Below, piece by piece: positions 51,134 to 60,002 of a DNA stretch of 64,000 bases. Numbering within the stretch: position 1 is the first letter of the stretch; every line of letters starts with the position of its first letter. The position numbers were made by a program, and so were the translations under genes. The notes below the pieces were generated by a model. The model searched no databases, was not told the origin of the DNA, and was given only the letters and a program-made list of their open reading frames with translations. The stretch spans positions 1-64,000 of the forward strand of contig NZ_JASSVS010000009.1 of the NCBI RefSeq assembly GCF_030250645.1, written 5' to 3'. Source of the stretch: Marinobacter azerbaijanicus. GTDB lineage: Bacteria > Pseudomonadota > Gammaproteobacteria > Pseudomonadales > Oleiphilaceae.

Positions 51134-51886
51134 ATGACCCGCACCATACTGATTACAGGCGCCAGTTCAGGCCTTGGTGAAGGCATGGCGCGGGAGTTTG
51201 CCGCGCGCGGCAACAACCTGGCGCTGTGTGCCCGTCGTACCGAGCGGCTGGATGAGTTGCGGGATGAATTGCTGGGAAAGCATCCTGGCCTGACCATCAG
51301 TGTTCGGGCTCTGGATGTGAACAATCACGACCAGGTATTTGAGGTATTCCGGGAGTTTGCCACGGAATTCGGCACGCTTGACCGTATTGTCGTCAATGCC
51401 GGTATCGGGAAGGGGCAACCCCTCGGTACCGGTAACTTCGCGGCGAACAGGCAGACTGCTGAAACCAACTTTGTATCGGCGCTGGCACAGATGGAAGCGG
51501 CGATGGAAATATTCCGGGCGCAGAACCGGGGGCACCTTGTGGTCGTATCTTCTGTATCTGCGGTCCGGGGCATGCCCAAAAACGTCACCACCTACGCCGC
51601 TACCAAGGCCGGGCTGGCATCTCTGGCTGAGGGTCTGCGGGTAGAACTGGTGAAGACCCGTTCACCGATACGCGTGTCTACCCTCTATCCCGGCTATATT
51701 CGTACCGCGATTAATGAGAAGGTAAGAAATGCGCCGTTTATTGTTGACGCGGCGACCGGCTGCAAGGCCATGGTGCGGGCCATTGAGTCCGGTAAAGCGG
51801 AATGCTATGTGCCTTCGTGGCCCTGGCGACCGATCGGCTTTCTGATGAGGAGGTTGCCGGTCGCGGCCCTGGCCCGTCTGTTCTGA
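51134..51886 (+). CDS. Short-chain dehydrogenase/reductase
   Basis: SDR protein of 250 residues. The NADP-type cofactor motif is TGASSGLG at 8-15 with the basic pair ARRTER after strand 2, then NAG (VVNAGIG), Ser in VVSSVSAVRG, and YAATK (Tyr and Lys). The C-terminal part ends with a basic, hydrophobic segment (FLMRRLPVAALARLF) that could sit at the membrane. It is 29 bp after the transpeptidase gene on the same strand. The substrate is unknown. Confidence 0.85.
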   Translation: MTRTILITGASSGLGEGMAREFAARGNNLALCARRTERLDELRDELLGKHPGLTISVRALDVNNHDQVFEVFREFATEFGTLDRIVVNAGIGKGQPLGTGNFAANRQTAETNFVSALAQMEAAMEIFRAQNRGHLVVVSSVSAVRGMPKNVTTYAATKAGLASLAEGLRVELVKTRSPIRVSTLYPGYIRTAINEKVRNAPFIVDAATGCKAMVRAIESGKAECYVPSWPWRPIGFLMRRLPVAALARLF

Positions 51887-51911
51887 TCCGTCAAACGGAT
51901 TCGGGGGAGGA

Positions 51912-53378
51912 ATGATGAACGCGAACCGAGCCACCAGATCAATTCCATCCAGCCGCCTGCAATGGTGGCTGGCTACCTTCCTGCTCGGCCTTGCACTTGC
52001 GCTGGGCTCACTGACTCATACCGTTTTTGCGCAACAGGGAAACACCAACCCCACCGGTCTTGTACTCACCGTGGAAGGGGCCATAGGCCCGGCTACCATG
52101 GACTATGTGGTGCGGGGTATCCGCCGTGCGGAATCCGAAGGCGCCGACCTGTTAATCATCCAGATGGACACGCCTGGCGGTCTGATGGATTCCATGCGCG
52201 ATATTATCAAGGCGATCCTGTCTTCCCGGGTACCTGTGGTTACCTGGGTGTCACCTGCGGGGGCTCGCGCCGCCAGCGCGGGCACTTACATCCTTTATGG
52301 CAGCCACGTGGCGGCCATGGCGCCAGCCACGCACCTGGGTTCTGCCACCCCCGTGCAGATGGGCGGCCTGCCCGGCTCAGAACAACCGGAGCCGAACACC
52401 GAAGATGACGCTGGTAGCAGCACCGAGGATAGCGGCGACGGAGAAACAGAGGAAAAAAGCGGGGAATCTGAAAAACGACGCGGTGGTTCGGCGATGGAGC
52501 GCAAGGTACTTGAAGATGCGGTCAGTTACATTCGAGGCCTGGCGGAACGGCATGGTCGCAATGCTGACTGGGCGGAAGAGGCCGTGAGGGAAGCCGTTAA
52601 CCTGGGTGCCACGGAAGCGCTGGAAAAGAATGTGGTGGATGTGGTCGCCGACAACATGACCAGCCTGCTGGAGCAGCTGGATGGCCGAACCGTGAAAATG
52701 GCCGAGGGTGAAAAGACCCTGGCCACTGCAAATATGGAGCTGACCCGGGCGGAACCGGATTGGCGAACCCGCTTGTTGTCGGTGATCACCGATCCCAATG
52801 TCGCCTATTTCCTGATGATCATCGGGTTTTACGGCATCATATTCGAGCTATCGAACCCAGGCGCTATCTTCCCCGGTGTGATTGGTGCCATCAGCCTGAT
52901 CCTCGCCCTGTTTGCATTCCAGGTGCTGTCCGTCAATTACGCCGGGCTGGCGCTGATCCTGTTGGGGCTGGCCTTTATTGTCGGCGAGGCCTTTATGCCC
53001 AGCTTCGGCATATTGGGGATCGGGGGGATTGTGGCTTTTGTGACCGGATCCATCATCCTGATGGATGGCAGTCATCAGGACATTTCCCTGCCCACCATTG
53101 GAGGCACGGCACTGGTCGCCGCCGGTTTCACCCTCTGGACGGTTATCCGTTTTATTGGCCTGCGCCGGAAACACCCAGTCAGTGGCAGCGAACAGATAGT
53201 TCACGAACGGGTGACGGCACTTGATGATTTCCAGGAAAAGGACGGGCGGTACAAGGGCCATGTCCGGATGAGCGGTGAACGCTGGAACGCTGTGAGCTCG
53301 GCGCCTGTCAAAGAAGGTGACAGGTTGCGCGTAACAGCCATTGAGGGGTTGATGGTCTATGTTGAAGCAGAGTCCTGA
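51912..53378 (+). CDS. NfeD-family ClpP-class membrane serine protease
   Basis: Long-form NfeD protein of 488 residues. A signal segment (to VFAQQ) leads into a ClpP-class serine protease domain. The fold segment is ADLLIIQMDTPGGLMDSMRDIIKAIL, the nucleophile segment is AASAGTYILYGSH, and the likely general-base lysine is in MERKVLEDAVSYIRGLA. An acidic, Glu-rich insert (about 160-190) precedes that lysine. Four membrane helices and a C-terminal OB domain follow. The GGGGGAGG site favours the second of two adjacent ATGs (51915). The slipin gene follows 59 bp later, the classic pair in which NfeD cleaves the slipin C-terminus. Confidence 0.9.
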   Translation: MMNANRATRSIPSSRLQWWLATFLLGLALALGSLTHTVFAQQGNTNPTGLVLTVEGAIGPATMDYVVRGIRRAESEGADLLIIQMDTPGGLMDSMRDIIKAILSSRVPVVTWVSPAGARAASAGTYILYGSHVAAMAPATHLGSATPVQMGGLPGSEQPEPNTEDDAGSSTEDSGDGETEEKSGESEKRRGGSAMERKVLEDAVSYIRGLAERHGRNADWAEEAVREAVNLGATEALEKNVVDVVADNMTSLLEQLDGRTVKMAEGEKTLATANMELTRAEPDWRTRLLSVITDPNVAYFLMIIGFYGIIFELSNPGAIFPGVIGAISLILALFAFQVLSVNYAGLALILLGLAFIVGEAFMPSFGILGIGGIVAFVTGSIILMDGSHQDISLPTIGGTALVAAGFTLWTVIRFIGLRRKHPVSGSEQIVHERVTALDDFQEKDGRYKGHVRMSGERWNAVSSAPVKEGDRLRVTAIEGLMVYVEAES

Positions 53379-53437
53379 GAATCCGTCCTGGAAGTTTATT
53401 TCAGGTGTCCGGGTAATAGAGCAACCAAGGAGGCGTT

Positions 53438-54238
53438 ATGAATATTGCTGACCTGATTCCCTACATTGCACCTACGGTGGTGCTGCTGCTGATTCTAGGA
53501 TCGGCGATCAAGATCCTGCCGGAATACGAACGCGGCGTCGTGTTCTTTCTGGGTCGTTTCCAGGGCGTAAAAGGCCCGGGTCTGATTATCATTATCCCCG
53601 GAATCCAGCAGATGACCCGGGTGGATTTGCGGGTGATCACCCTGGATGTACCAAGCCAGGACGTCATTTCGAAGGACAACGTCACGGTGCGGGTCAATGC
53701 TGTGCTCTATTTCCGGGTGGTTGATCCCGAGCGGGCGATCATCCGGGTGGAGGATTTCGGCTCGGCAACCAGTCAGCTTTCTCAGACCACGCTACGTTCG
53801 GTCCTGGGTAAACATGATCTGGATGAAATGCTGTCGGAACGGGACAAGCTCAACTCCGACATCCAGGAGATTATTGATGCCCAGACAGAAGAATGGGGTA
53901 TCAAGGTTGCCAATGTTGAAATCAAGCATGTTGACCTGAACGAGTCCATGATTCGGGCTATCGCCCGTCAGGCTGAAGCCGAGCGGGAGCGTCGTGCCAA
54001 GGTTATCCACGCCGAGGGTGAACTGCAGGCGTCGAAAAAACTGGTGGAGGCTGCGGAAGTGATGTCGACGGATTCGGGCGCCATGCAGCTGCGCTACATG
54101 CAGACCCTGGCTGATATGAGTACCAATAACAGTTCCACGATCGTATTCCCGCTGCCTATGGAAATGCTGTCGGCCTTCACGAGCAAGCATTCACCCAAAG
54201 CGCCAAAGAGTGATAACGGCGACAACGACGAAACCTGA
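53438..54238 (+). CDS. SPFH/slipin (stomatin-like) membrane protein
   Basis: Protein of 266 residues with one N-terminal membrane helix ([17 protein letters not shown]) and an SPFH domain ([25 protein letters not shown], then [24 protein letters not shown]). A long coiled-coil [21 protein letters not shown] follows, and the C-terminal tail contains [10 protein letters not shown], the hydrophobic segment that NfeD proteases cut in homologues. It forms ring-shaped membrane assemblies. GGAGG precedes the ATG. It ends before a bidirectional terminator. Confidence 0.92.
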   Translation: MNIADLIPYIAPTVVLLLILGSAIKILPEYERGVVFFLGRFQGVKGPGLIIIIPGIQQMTRVDLRVITLDVPSQDVISKDNVTVRVNAVLYFRVVDPERAIIRVEDFGSATSQLSQTTLRSVLGKHDLDEMLSERDKLNSDIQEIIDAQTEEWGIKVANVEIKHVDLNESMIRAIARQAEAERERRAKVIHAEGELQASKKLVEAAEVMSTDSGAMQLRYMQTLADMSTNNSSTIVFPLPMEMLSAFTSKHSPKAPKSDNGDNDET

Positions 54239-54256
54239 GGGACGGTTTTCAGGCAC

Positions 54257-54287
54257 AAAAAAAGGCCGGGATTTCCCGGCCTTTCTG
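54257..54287. terminator. Bidirectional intrinsic terminator
   Basis: Stem AAAGGCCGGG/CCCGGCCTTT with a 4-base loop, an A-run on the left and T-rich sequence on the right, between the convergent slipin and oprI genes. Confidence 0.85.
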
Positions 54288-54300
54288 CTTCGCGGCAACC

Positions 54301-54582
54301 TTACTTCTGGCTGGCACGCTCGAGCATGCGCTTGGCGCGCTCGTTGGCTTCGTCAGCAGCTTTCTGGGCAGCTTTTGCAGCAGCCAGCGCTTCATCAGCA
54401 GTGCGCTGTGCAGAGCGTGCTGCGCTGGAAGCGCTGTTGGCGGTGTTCAGTGCATTTTCAGCAGTCTGCTCGGCGGAAGAAGCGTTTGCGTTTGCTTCAT
54501 CGATAGCGCCCTGGTCAGTAGTCGCACAACCTGCGGTCAGTACGGTGGCCAGTGCAAACCCTGCGATCGTCAGTTTACGCAT
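54301..54582 (-). CDS. oprI: OprI/Lpp-type major outer-membrane lipoprotein
   Basis: Alanine-zipper lipoprotein of 93 residues. Lipobox TAGC places the lipid cysteine at C19. The mature part is one helix with a small-residue heptad pattern (ANASSAEQTAENALNTANSA and so on), which trimerises. The end ANERAKRMLERASQK is almost that of Pseudomonas OprI, including the terminal lysine that is linked to peptidoglycan by L,D-transpeptidases. AAGGGG lies 7 nt before the ATG. It is a single gene, with a terminator beyond its stop. An YkuD gene lies 230 bp upstream on the same strand. Confidence 0.9.
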   Translation of the reverse strand: MRKLTIAGFALATVLTAGCATTDQGAIDEANANASSAEQTAENALNTANSASSAARSAQRTADEALAAAKAAQKAADEANERAKRMLERASQK

Positions 54583-54808
54583 TGTATATCCCCTTATTGG
54601 TCGTTTTATTTCCTGCGTTCCAGAAGTCGTTGGTGCAGAGCTTCTGTCAAAACGGGGCCGCCAGCGATAGCTGACAGCGTCGTCAAACAGTGTAAAACAC
54701 TCTAGACGGAAATGTTAACTAAGGATACGTAAAAGTACCCCGGTTATGACAACAACTTAATTTTACAGTAACGGTCTACGACCTGGGAAAGAGGATGGAT
54801 CAAAGGCG

Positions 54809-55369
54809 TCAGGGTACGATCCTGATGGGGGTTCCGTCGGCGACCAGTTGCCAGATCTCGTCCATCTCTTCATTACTGACCGCAATGCAGCCATCCGTCC
54901 AGTCCAGGCCGAGGAAAGCAAATGCCAGGTCTCCGGCGTCGTTGGGCAAGCCGTGGATCATGATGCTGCCGCCCGGGTCGAGTCCCCAGGATGATGCCAG
55001 TTCGCGGTCCTGCTGATTCGGATAGGAAATATGGATGGACTTGTAGAAGTCGCTGTTGGGATTGCGCCAGTCCAGCACGTACTCACCCTCGGGAGTGCGT
55101 TTGTCGCCTTCGTAGAGCTTATGGCCGAAGGGATTATCGCCAAGGCCGATGCGGTAACTGCGCACGACCTGTTCACCTGACAACAGGTAAAGCCTGCGTT
55201 CCTCCTTGCGAACCAGTACCTCACTGACTTCCGGTGCGTCAGCCATGGCGCCCATGGGCAACTCCGATGCCATCACCGGGTTGCCTGCAAGTAAAGCCAG
55301 ACAGGCGAGAGCCGCCACCAGTGTGTTGAGCCGTGCGATAAAAGAGGACACAAAAGTCTCCAGTGACAT
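54809..55369 (-). CDS. YkuD-family L,D-transpeptidase (second copy)
   Basis: Periplasmic enzyme of 186 residues with a signal peptide (ending ALLAGNPVMA) and a compact YkuD domain. The first segment is VRKEERRLYLLSGEQVVRSYRIGLG. The His motif is MIHGLPN, and the nucleophile segment DWTDGCIAVSNEEMDE carries TDGC in place of SHGC. A start five codons upstream (55384) is also open; the ATG at 55369 has GGA 6 nt upstream. The family cross-links peptidoglycan or attaches Lpp-type lipoproteins, which is suggestive next to oprI. Confidence 0.87.
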   Translation of the reverse strand: MSLETFVSSFIARLNTLVAALACLALLAGNPVMASELPMGAMADAPEVSEVLVRKEERRLYLLSGEQVVRSYRIGLGDNPFGHKLYEGDKRTPEGEYVLDWRNPNSDFYKSIHISYPNQQDRELASSWGLDPGGSIMIHGLPNDAGDLAFAFLGLDWTDGCIAVSNEEMDEIWQLVADGTPIRIVP

Positions 55370-55459
55370 GGTCGATCCAATCATTAATCTTTGTACACTT
55401 TATAGCACACTGATTTTAGTAACCGAACCAGCGTTTTGACGTGATTTTGTTAACGTTCT

Positions 55460-57175
55460 TTATTGATTGTCCATTTTCAGGCCCACCTTGGTCACGCTGT
55501 CTGCCTCGGTTGCCCTGGCCACCAGTGTAACCGGTCCCAATACCACCTTGTCACCCACCACCGGATGGCCCTTGGTGCGGCGGGCAAAGCACTCTGCAAG
55601 CGACAGTTCCGGCGGTAATTCGTCAAACTCGATACCGTAGACCTGCTCCACATCACCCAGCAGGGCATCTCCGTTGAGGACGAAATCGCCGAAGAAAGCC
55701 CGCTCTGCAAGATAGCGCGGGGCATGGCGACCGCTGAGAGCCTTGCCCAATTCCGGCAGCACCTCGGGAGTGGCGAACATGGCCAGCACGTCCCCGGTAG
55801 ATACCTCCATATCCGGGCTGGGTTGATGGCAGGTGCGCTTACGGAAAACACCGGCAATGGCCGTATTGTCCGGAAGCCTTAGCTGACCCAGGGGCTTGGG
55901 TGTTTCCCAGGCCTCTCCCCGCAAGGGGAAAAGCATCAGTTCGTGATCACCGGCGGCGGGAACATCCAGTGGCAGGCGCCGGTAGGGGCCTTCGCCAGTT
56001 GGAACCTCAAGCCGCAGTTTCCTTGCCAGCGGGGCCATGGTAGTGCCCTGGACAACCAGTGAAACCAGCACGATGAAGAAGGCCACATGGAAAATCAGCT
56101 GGGCCTGGGGGATGTCTGCGATGATGGGGAACAGTGCCAGTACAATCGGTACGGCACCCCTCAAACCAACCCAGCTTATGAATCCCAGTTCCCGGCGGTT
56201 AAAACCGAATGGCCAGAGTGTGCCCATGACCATAATCGGCCGGATCAGGAATATTAATGCAAAAGCGAGAATCAGGCCGCCGCCGGCCAGGGGTAGAAGT
56301 TCCGACGGTGTAACCAGCAGACCGAGGATCAGGAACAGGCACAACTGGGCGAGCCAGGCCAGGCCATCGTGAACCTGCAGAATCATCGGCATCATGCGCA
56401 CGGGCCTGTTGCCGATAACGACCCCGGTGAGGTAGATCGCAAGGAAGCCACTGCCACCCAGGATATTGGTGCCGGAAAATACGGTAATACCAGCTGCCAC
56501 TACCAGTAACGGGTACAGGGATGGTGTAAGCCTGATGCGGTTGGCCATTTCCACCACAATGAATCCACCGGCCACGCCCACGGCACCGCCAATGCCGAGC
56601 TGCTTTACCAGCATCAGCAGCGCCATCCACCCTTCGGAGGCACCACCGGCTTCGATCATGGTGACCAGCATCAGGGTCAGGAATATGGCCATCGGGTCGT
56701 TGCTGCCCGATTCGATTTCCAGGGTGGCGCTGACCCGTTCATTCAGGTGAAGGCCACGGCCCTGGAGCAGAGAAAACACCGCTGCCGCATCGGTAGAGGA
56801 AATAATGGCACCCACCAGCAGTGCAGTCAGCCAGTGCAGGTCAAAGACCCACCAGGCCACAAATCCTGCGCCTGCGGCGGTCAGGAATACACCGACTGTT
56901 GCCAGGATCAGAGCCGGGCGCAGCCCCACGCGAAAGGTCTCGGCCCGGGTTCGCATACCGCCATCGAGCAGAATGACACCCAGGGCCAGGTTGGCTATCA
57001 GGAAGGCCAGCTCGAAGTCGTCAAATAGCAGCCCGCCCGGGCCATCCTCTCCCATCATCATGCCGACGACGAGAAAGATCAGTAGTACCGGCATGCCAAG
57101 CCTGCTGGACAACGGGCTGAGCATGATGCTGATAACCAGCATCAGTGCGCCGATAAGGGTAATAATCGGATCCAT
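55460..57175 (-). CDS. K+/H+ antiporter, NhaP2 type
   Basis: Cation/proton antiporter of the CPA1 group, 571 residues, with about 12-13 membrane helices in the first 390 residues. The ion-binding helix has the motif ESGSNDPMAIFLT with the essential Asp. The early helix reads SSTDAAAVFSLLQGRGL and the family start MDPIITLIGALMLVISIMLSPLSSRLG. The soluble C-terminus carries a TrkA_C-like domain (ELMLFPLRGEAWETPKPLGQL, VLAMFATPEVLPELG) and a CorC_HlyC-like end (FVLNGDALLGDVEQVYGIEF). It exports K+ at the inner membrane. It is a single gene, 53 bp after the NDH-2 gene on the same strand. Confidence 0.92.
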   Translation of the reverse strand: MDPIITLIGALMLVISIMLSPLSSRLGMPVLLIFLVVGMMMGEDGPGGLLFDDFELAFLIANLALGVILLDGGMRTRAETFRVGLRPALILATVGVFLTAAGAGFVAWWVFDLHWLTALLVGAIISSTDAAAVFSLLQGRGLHLNERVSATLEIESGSNDPMAIFLTLMLVTMIEAGGASEGWMALLMLVKQLGIGGAVGVAGGFIVVEMANRIRLTPSLYPLLVVAAGITVFSGTNILGGSGFLAIYLTGVVIGNRPVRMMPMILQVHDGLAWLAQLCLFLILGLLVTPSELLPLAGGGLILAFALIFLIRPIMVMGTLWPFGFNRRELGFISWVGLRGAVPIVLALFPIIADIPQAQLIFHVAFFIVLVSLVVQGTTMAPLARKLRLEVPTGEGPYRRLPLDVPAAGDHELMLFPLRGEAWETPKPLGQLRLPDNTAIAGVFRKRTCHQPSPDMEVSTGDVLAMFATPEVLPELGKALSGRHAPRYLAERAFFGDFVLNGDALLGDVEQVYGIEFDELPPELSLAECFARRTKGHPVVGDKVVLGPVTLVARATEADSVTKVGLKMDNQ

Positions 57176-57228
57176 TCATGCTCCGGGTCGGGATTCTACA
57201 TATCGATGATAGCAGTTAGAGATCCGTG

Positions 57229-58539
57229 TCAGTGCAGTTTCAGGCGTGGATGCATGGCGCGGGTAATCCGGTCCATGAGCCAGATGACTCCGGTTCGCAG
57301 GAAGCCGTGCAGCGCTACCTGGTGCATACGGTACAGGGATACGTAGAAAAGCCGCGCCACCTTGCCTTCAATGTACATGCTGCGGCCGGAAAGATTGCCC
57401 ATCAGATTGCCAACTGTTGTGTAGCGGCTGAAGTTGATCAGCGAGCCATGGTCGTTGTAAACGAAGGGCACAGCCTCCCCTCCCTGCAGACGGTTGCGCA
57501 GGGTTTTGAACAGTACATCTGCCTGTTGATGTGCTGCCTGGGCACGAGGGGGCACCGGACGATCGGAATCCGGTTGCGGGCATTCTGCGCAGTCACCGAA
57601 GGCAAAAATATCCGGATCGGTGGTGGATTCGAGCGTCTGATTGACCTTGATCTGGTTGCCGCGATTGGTCTCCAGGCCGTCAAGCTCTGCCAGGAACGCC
57701 GGAGCCTTGATGCCAGCGGCCCATATGGTCATCTCGGACACCAGCTCGGTGCCGTCCTTCATGACCAGACTGCCGCCGCGGATTTCACTCACCGGCTGAC
57801 CGGTCATCACTCTGACATTCTGATGTTCCAGTTCACGGGTAGCAGCGGCCGATAGGCGCGCCGGAAGTGCCGGCAGAATTCGCTCGGCTGCCTCAATGAC
57901 GGTAATGGACACATCCTCGGGTCGCAGGTGGTTCATACCGTAGACCGGCAGTTCGCGGGACGCCAGGCGCAGCTCGGCGGCCAGCTCCACGCCAGTGGCA
58001 CCGGCACCTATAATGGTGATGGGTAGCTCATGGCCGTCACCGGAATAGGCCTCGTGATTCTTGCGCAGGAATGCATTGAGCATCAGTTTATGGAAGCGGC
58101 GTGCCTGGTTGAGGCTGTCAAGGAACAGGCAGTGCTCCTGGGCGCCCGGGGTGCCAAAATCATTGGCGTTACTGCCCACCGCGATCACCAGGGTGTCATA
58201 GCCAATATGACGTTCCGGCACGACTTCGTTGCCGTCCCCGTCAAGGAATGGGGCAATGACCACTTCCCTGGTCTCACGGTCGAGGCCGCTCATCCGTCCC
58301 AGCTGGAACTCATAATGGTGCTTGCGTGCATGGGCACGGTAGTTGATCTCGTTGGCGTTGGCGTCCAGCGAGCCGGAGGCTACCTCGTGAAGCAGGGGTT
58401 TCCAGACGTGTGTCAGGCCGGCGTCCACCAGGGTGATACGGGCCTTGCGCTTTTTTCCCAGTTTGTTACCCAGGCGGGTGACCAGTTCAAGGCCACCCGC
58501 GCCGCCGCCAACGACGACGATGTGATGCAGGTTTTCCAT
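57229..58539 (-). CDS. ndh: Type II NADH dehydrogenase
   Basis: NDH-2 of 436 residues, a single-subunit flavoprotein that passes electrons from NADH to quinone without pumping protons. The FAD motif is VVVGGGAGGLELV (first 20 residues) and the NADH motif is ITIIGAGATGVELAAEL. The quinone-site region lies near FAFGDCAECPQ and AQAAHQQAD. An amphipathic C-terminal region (FLRTGVIWLMDRITRAMHPRLKLH) would anchor it to the inner membrane. The length is normal. It lies upstream of the K+/H+ antiporter gene, about 50 bp apart. Confidence 0.93.
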   Translation of the reverse strand: MENLHHIVVVGGGAGGLELVTRLGNKLGKKRKARITLVDAGLTHVWKPLLHEVASGSLDANANEINYRAHARKHHYEFQLGRMSGLDRETREVVIAPFLDGDGNEVVPERHIGYDTLVIAVGSNANDFGTPGAQEHCLFLDSLNQARRFHKLMLNAFLRKNHEAYSGDGHELPITIIGAGATGVELAAELRLASRELPVYGMNHLRPEDVSITVIEAAERILPALPARLSAAATRELEHQNVRVMTGQPVSEIRGGSLVMKDGTELVSEMTIWAAGIKAPAFLAELDGLETNRGNQIKVNQTLESTTDPDIFAFGDCAECPQPDSDRPVPPRAQAAHQQADVLFKTLRNRLQGGEAVPFVYNDHGSLINFSRYTTVGNLMGNLSGRSMYIEGKVARLFYVSLYRMHQVALHGFLRTGVIWLMDRITRAMHPRLKLH

Positions 58540-58707
58540 AACACGGGGTTCCTGAAGTGAAGATAGCCAAAAACTCTCGTTAAAAGCCCTTGGCTTTCCT
58601 CACTGCGGAATGATGATACGGGAGCGGCCAATGCTAACGCAGTGCCCTGGCAGGGCACAATTCGCCGTTAGTACCTATGCGGCTCCGGGATTTTGCCGGT
58701 GCCCGGT

Positions 58708-59313
58708 TCAGTGGCGGACGCGATAGTGGTCCAGAGTGGCCGCCATGTCTTCGGCAAGGCTGGTGACGTGTTCCGGGTGCGTCTCCCTCTGCGCAAACGA
58801 ACGGAGGCCGATAAGCTGGGCCTGGAACAGTCTCGCCAGGCGTGCGCAGTCGGTATCCGCTGCCAGCTCACCCTGCATCTTTGCCTGCTCCAGAAGCTGG
58901 ACGAGCGACTGCTCTACTGCATCAAGGATCGTGTTTGCCTGTTCTGCCATGGCGGAATTGGAGTTGCTGGCCTCGAGCAGGGTTTTCACAATCATGCATG
59001 CCCGTGACGGGGTTGCCTCACCGGGCTTCGACTGTTGGGCAATGCGACGCAGGTACCCCTGCAGGCCATCCAGTACCGACGAATATCCGGCCAGGTGCTC
59101 CCGGAGTTCAACGCCACCGCGCTCTGCGTAGGCGGCAAGAGCCTCCCTGAACAAACCGTCTTTGCTGCCGAAGGTAGCGTAAATGCTCCCCGGGCGCATA
59201 TCCAGGGCCAGCTCGATCTGCTTCATGGAGGCCCCAGCAAAGCCCTTTTCCCAGAACAGGTTCATTGCCTTTTCCAGAGCAATCTGTCGATCATACCGAG
59301 CACTTCTGGCCAT
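58708..59313 (-). CDS. TetR-family repressor
   Basis: Regulator of 201 residues. The helix-turn-helix at about 25-55 reads GFAGASMKQIELALDMRPGSIYATFGSKDGLFREAL, the standard TetR N-terminal domain. The C-terminal part resembles the AcuR/YcdC-like group with FQAQLIGLRSFAQRE. It is divergent from the carboxymuconolactone-decarboxylase-like gene, with two copies of a 16-bp palindromic site in the space between. The two genes therefore probably form a repressor-target pair, with the repressor also controlling itself. Confidence 0.92.
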   Translation of the reverse strand: MARSARYDRQIALEKAMNLFWEKGFAGASMKQIELALDMRPGSIYATFGSKDGLFREALAAYAERGGVELREHLAGYSSVLDGLQGYLRRIAQQSKPGEATPSRACMIVKTLLEASNSNSAMAEQANTILDAVEQSLVQLLEQAKMQGELAADTDCARLARLFQAQLIGLRSFAQRETHPEHVTSLAEDMAATLDHYRVRH

Positions 59314-59358
59314 AGGTCACTACCCACTTACGGTGTTTGAAATATGTTCGATTATAAC

Positions 59359-59413
59359 TTGAGTGAGCGCTCAAAAACAGATACGGTGGAAGTGTAATTG
59401 AGCGTTCACTCAA
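59359..59413. promoter_or_regulatory. Twin TetR operators in the divergent promoter region
   Basis: TTGAGTGAGCGCTCAA (59359-59374) and TTGAGCGTTCACTCAA (59398-59413). The reverse complement of the second equals the first with one base change. Their centres are 39 bp apart. Each is a near-palindrome of TetR type and together they cover both promoters. Confidence 0.82.
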
Positions 59414-59437
59414 AAAGTAAGACTGGAGGAAAATTCT

Positions 59438-59992
59438 ATGTCAGATTTCCCGGTTCACGATGTGGAATCCGCCCCGGAAAAATCCAAGCCGCTTCTGGAG
59501 AATTCCCTGAAGGGGTTCGGCATGATTCCCGGCCTGCACGCGGTCATGGCGGAAGCACCAGGCGTCCTTGAGGCCTATCAGACACTGCATCAGCTTGTGT
59601 TGGACAGCAGCTTCGACAACGAGGAGACAACGGTGGTCTGGCAGACTATCAACGTCGAGAATGCCTGCCATTACTGTGTACCCGCACACACCGGCATCGC
59701 CAAGATGATGGAGGTGTCGGATGACATCACCAATGCCCTGCGGGATGAAACGCCCCTCCCCAGCGACAAGCTGGAGGCGTTAAGAACCTTCACCCTGGCG
59801 GTGATGCGAAAGAGCGGGAATGTCAGCAAGGAGGATCTGGAGGCTTTCTATAGCGCCGGTTATAAACGCCGTCAGGTTCTGGAAGTGATCCTGGTGCTGT
59901 CCCAGAAGACCATGAGTAACTACATCAACCACATTGCGGAAACGCCGGTTGATGAGCCTTTCAAGAAGTTTGAATGGAAGAAGAACAGGTAA
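59438..59992 (+). CDS. AhpD/carboxymuconolactone decarboxylase-like protein
   Basis: Protein of 184 residues of the alkylhydroperoxidase D-like family. The redox motif is CHYC in NVENACHYCVPAHTG, with the proton-relay His of the family in the same segment. The rest is helical (ETTVVWQTINVENA, LSQKTMSNYINHIAETP). These proteins act as peroxidases or disulfide reductases. GGAGG lies 8 nt before the ATG. It is divergent from a TetR gene and sits behind two operators, so it is probably derepressed by an oxidant or electrophile. The reductant and substrate are unknown. Confidence 0.88.
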   Translation: MSDFPVHDVESAPEKSKPLLENSLKGFGMIPGLHAVMAEAPGVLEAYQTLHQLVLDSSFDNEETTVVWQTINVENACHYCVPAHTGIAKMMEVSDDITNALRDETPLPSDKLEALRTFTLAVMRKSGNVSKEDLEAFYSAGYKRRQVLEVILVLSQKTMSNYINHIAETPVDEPFKKFEWKKNR

Positions 59993-60002
59993 CGGGACTT
60001 TT

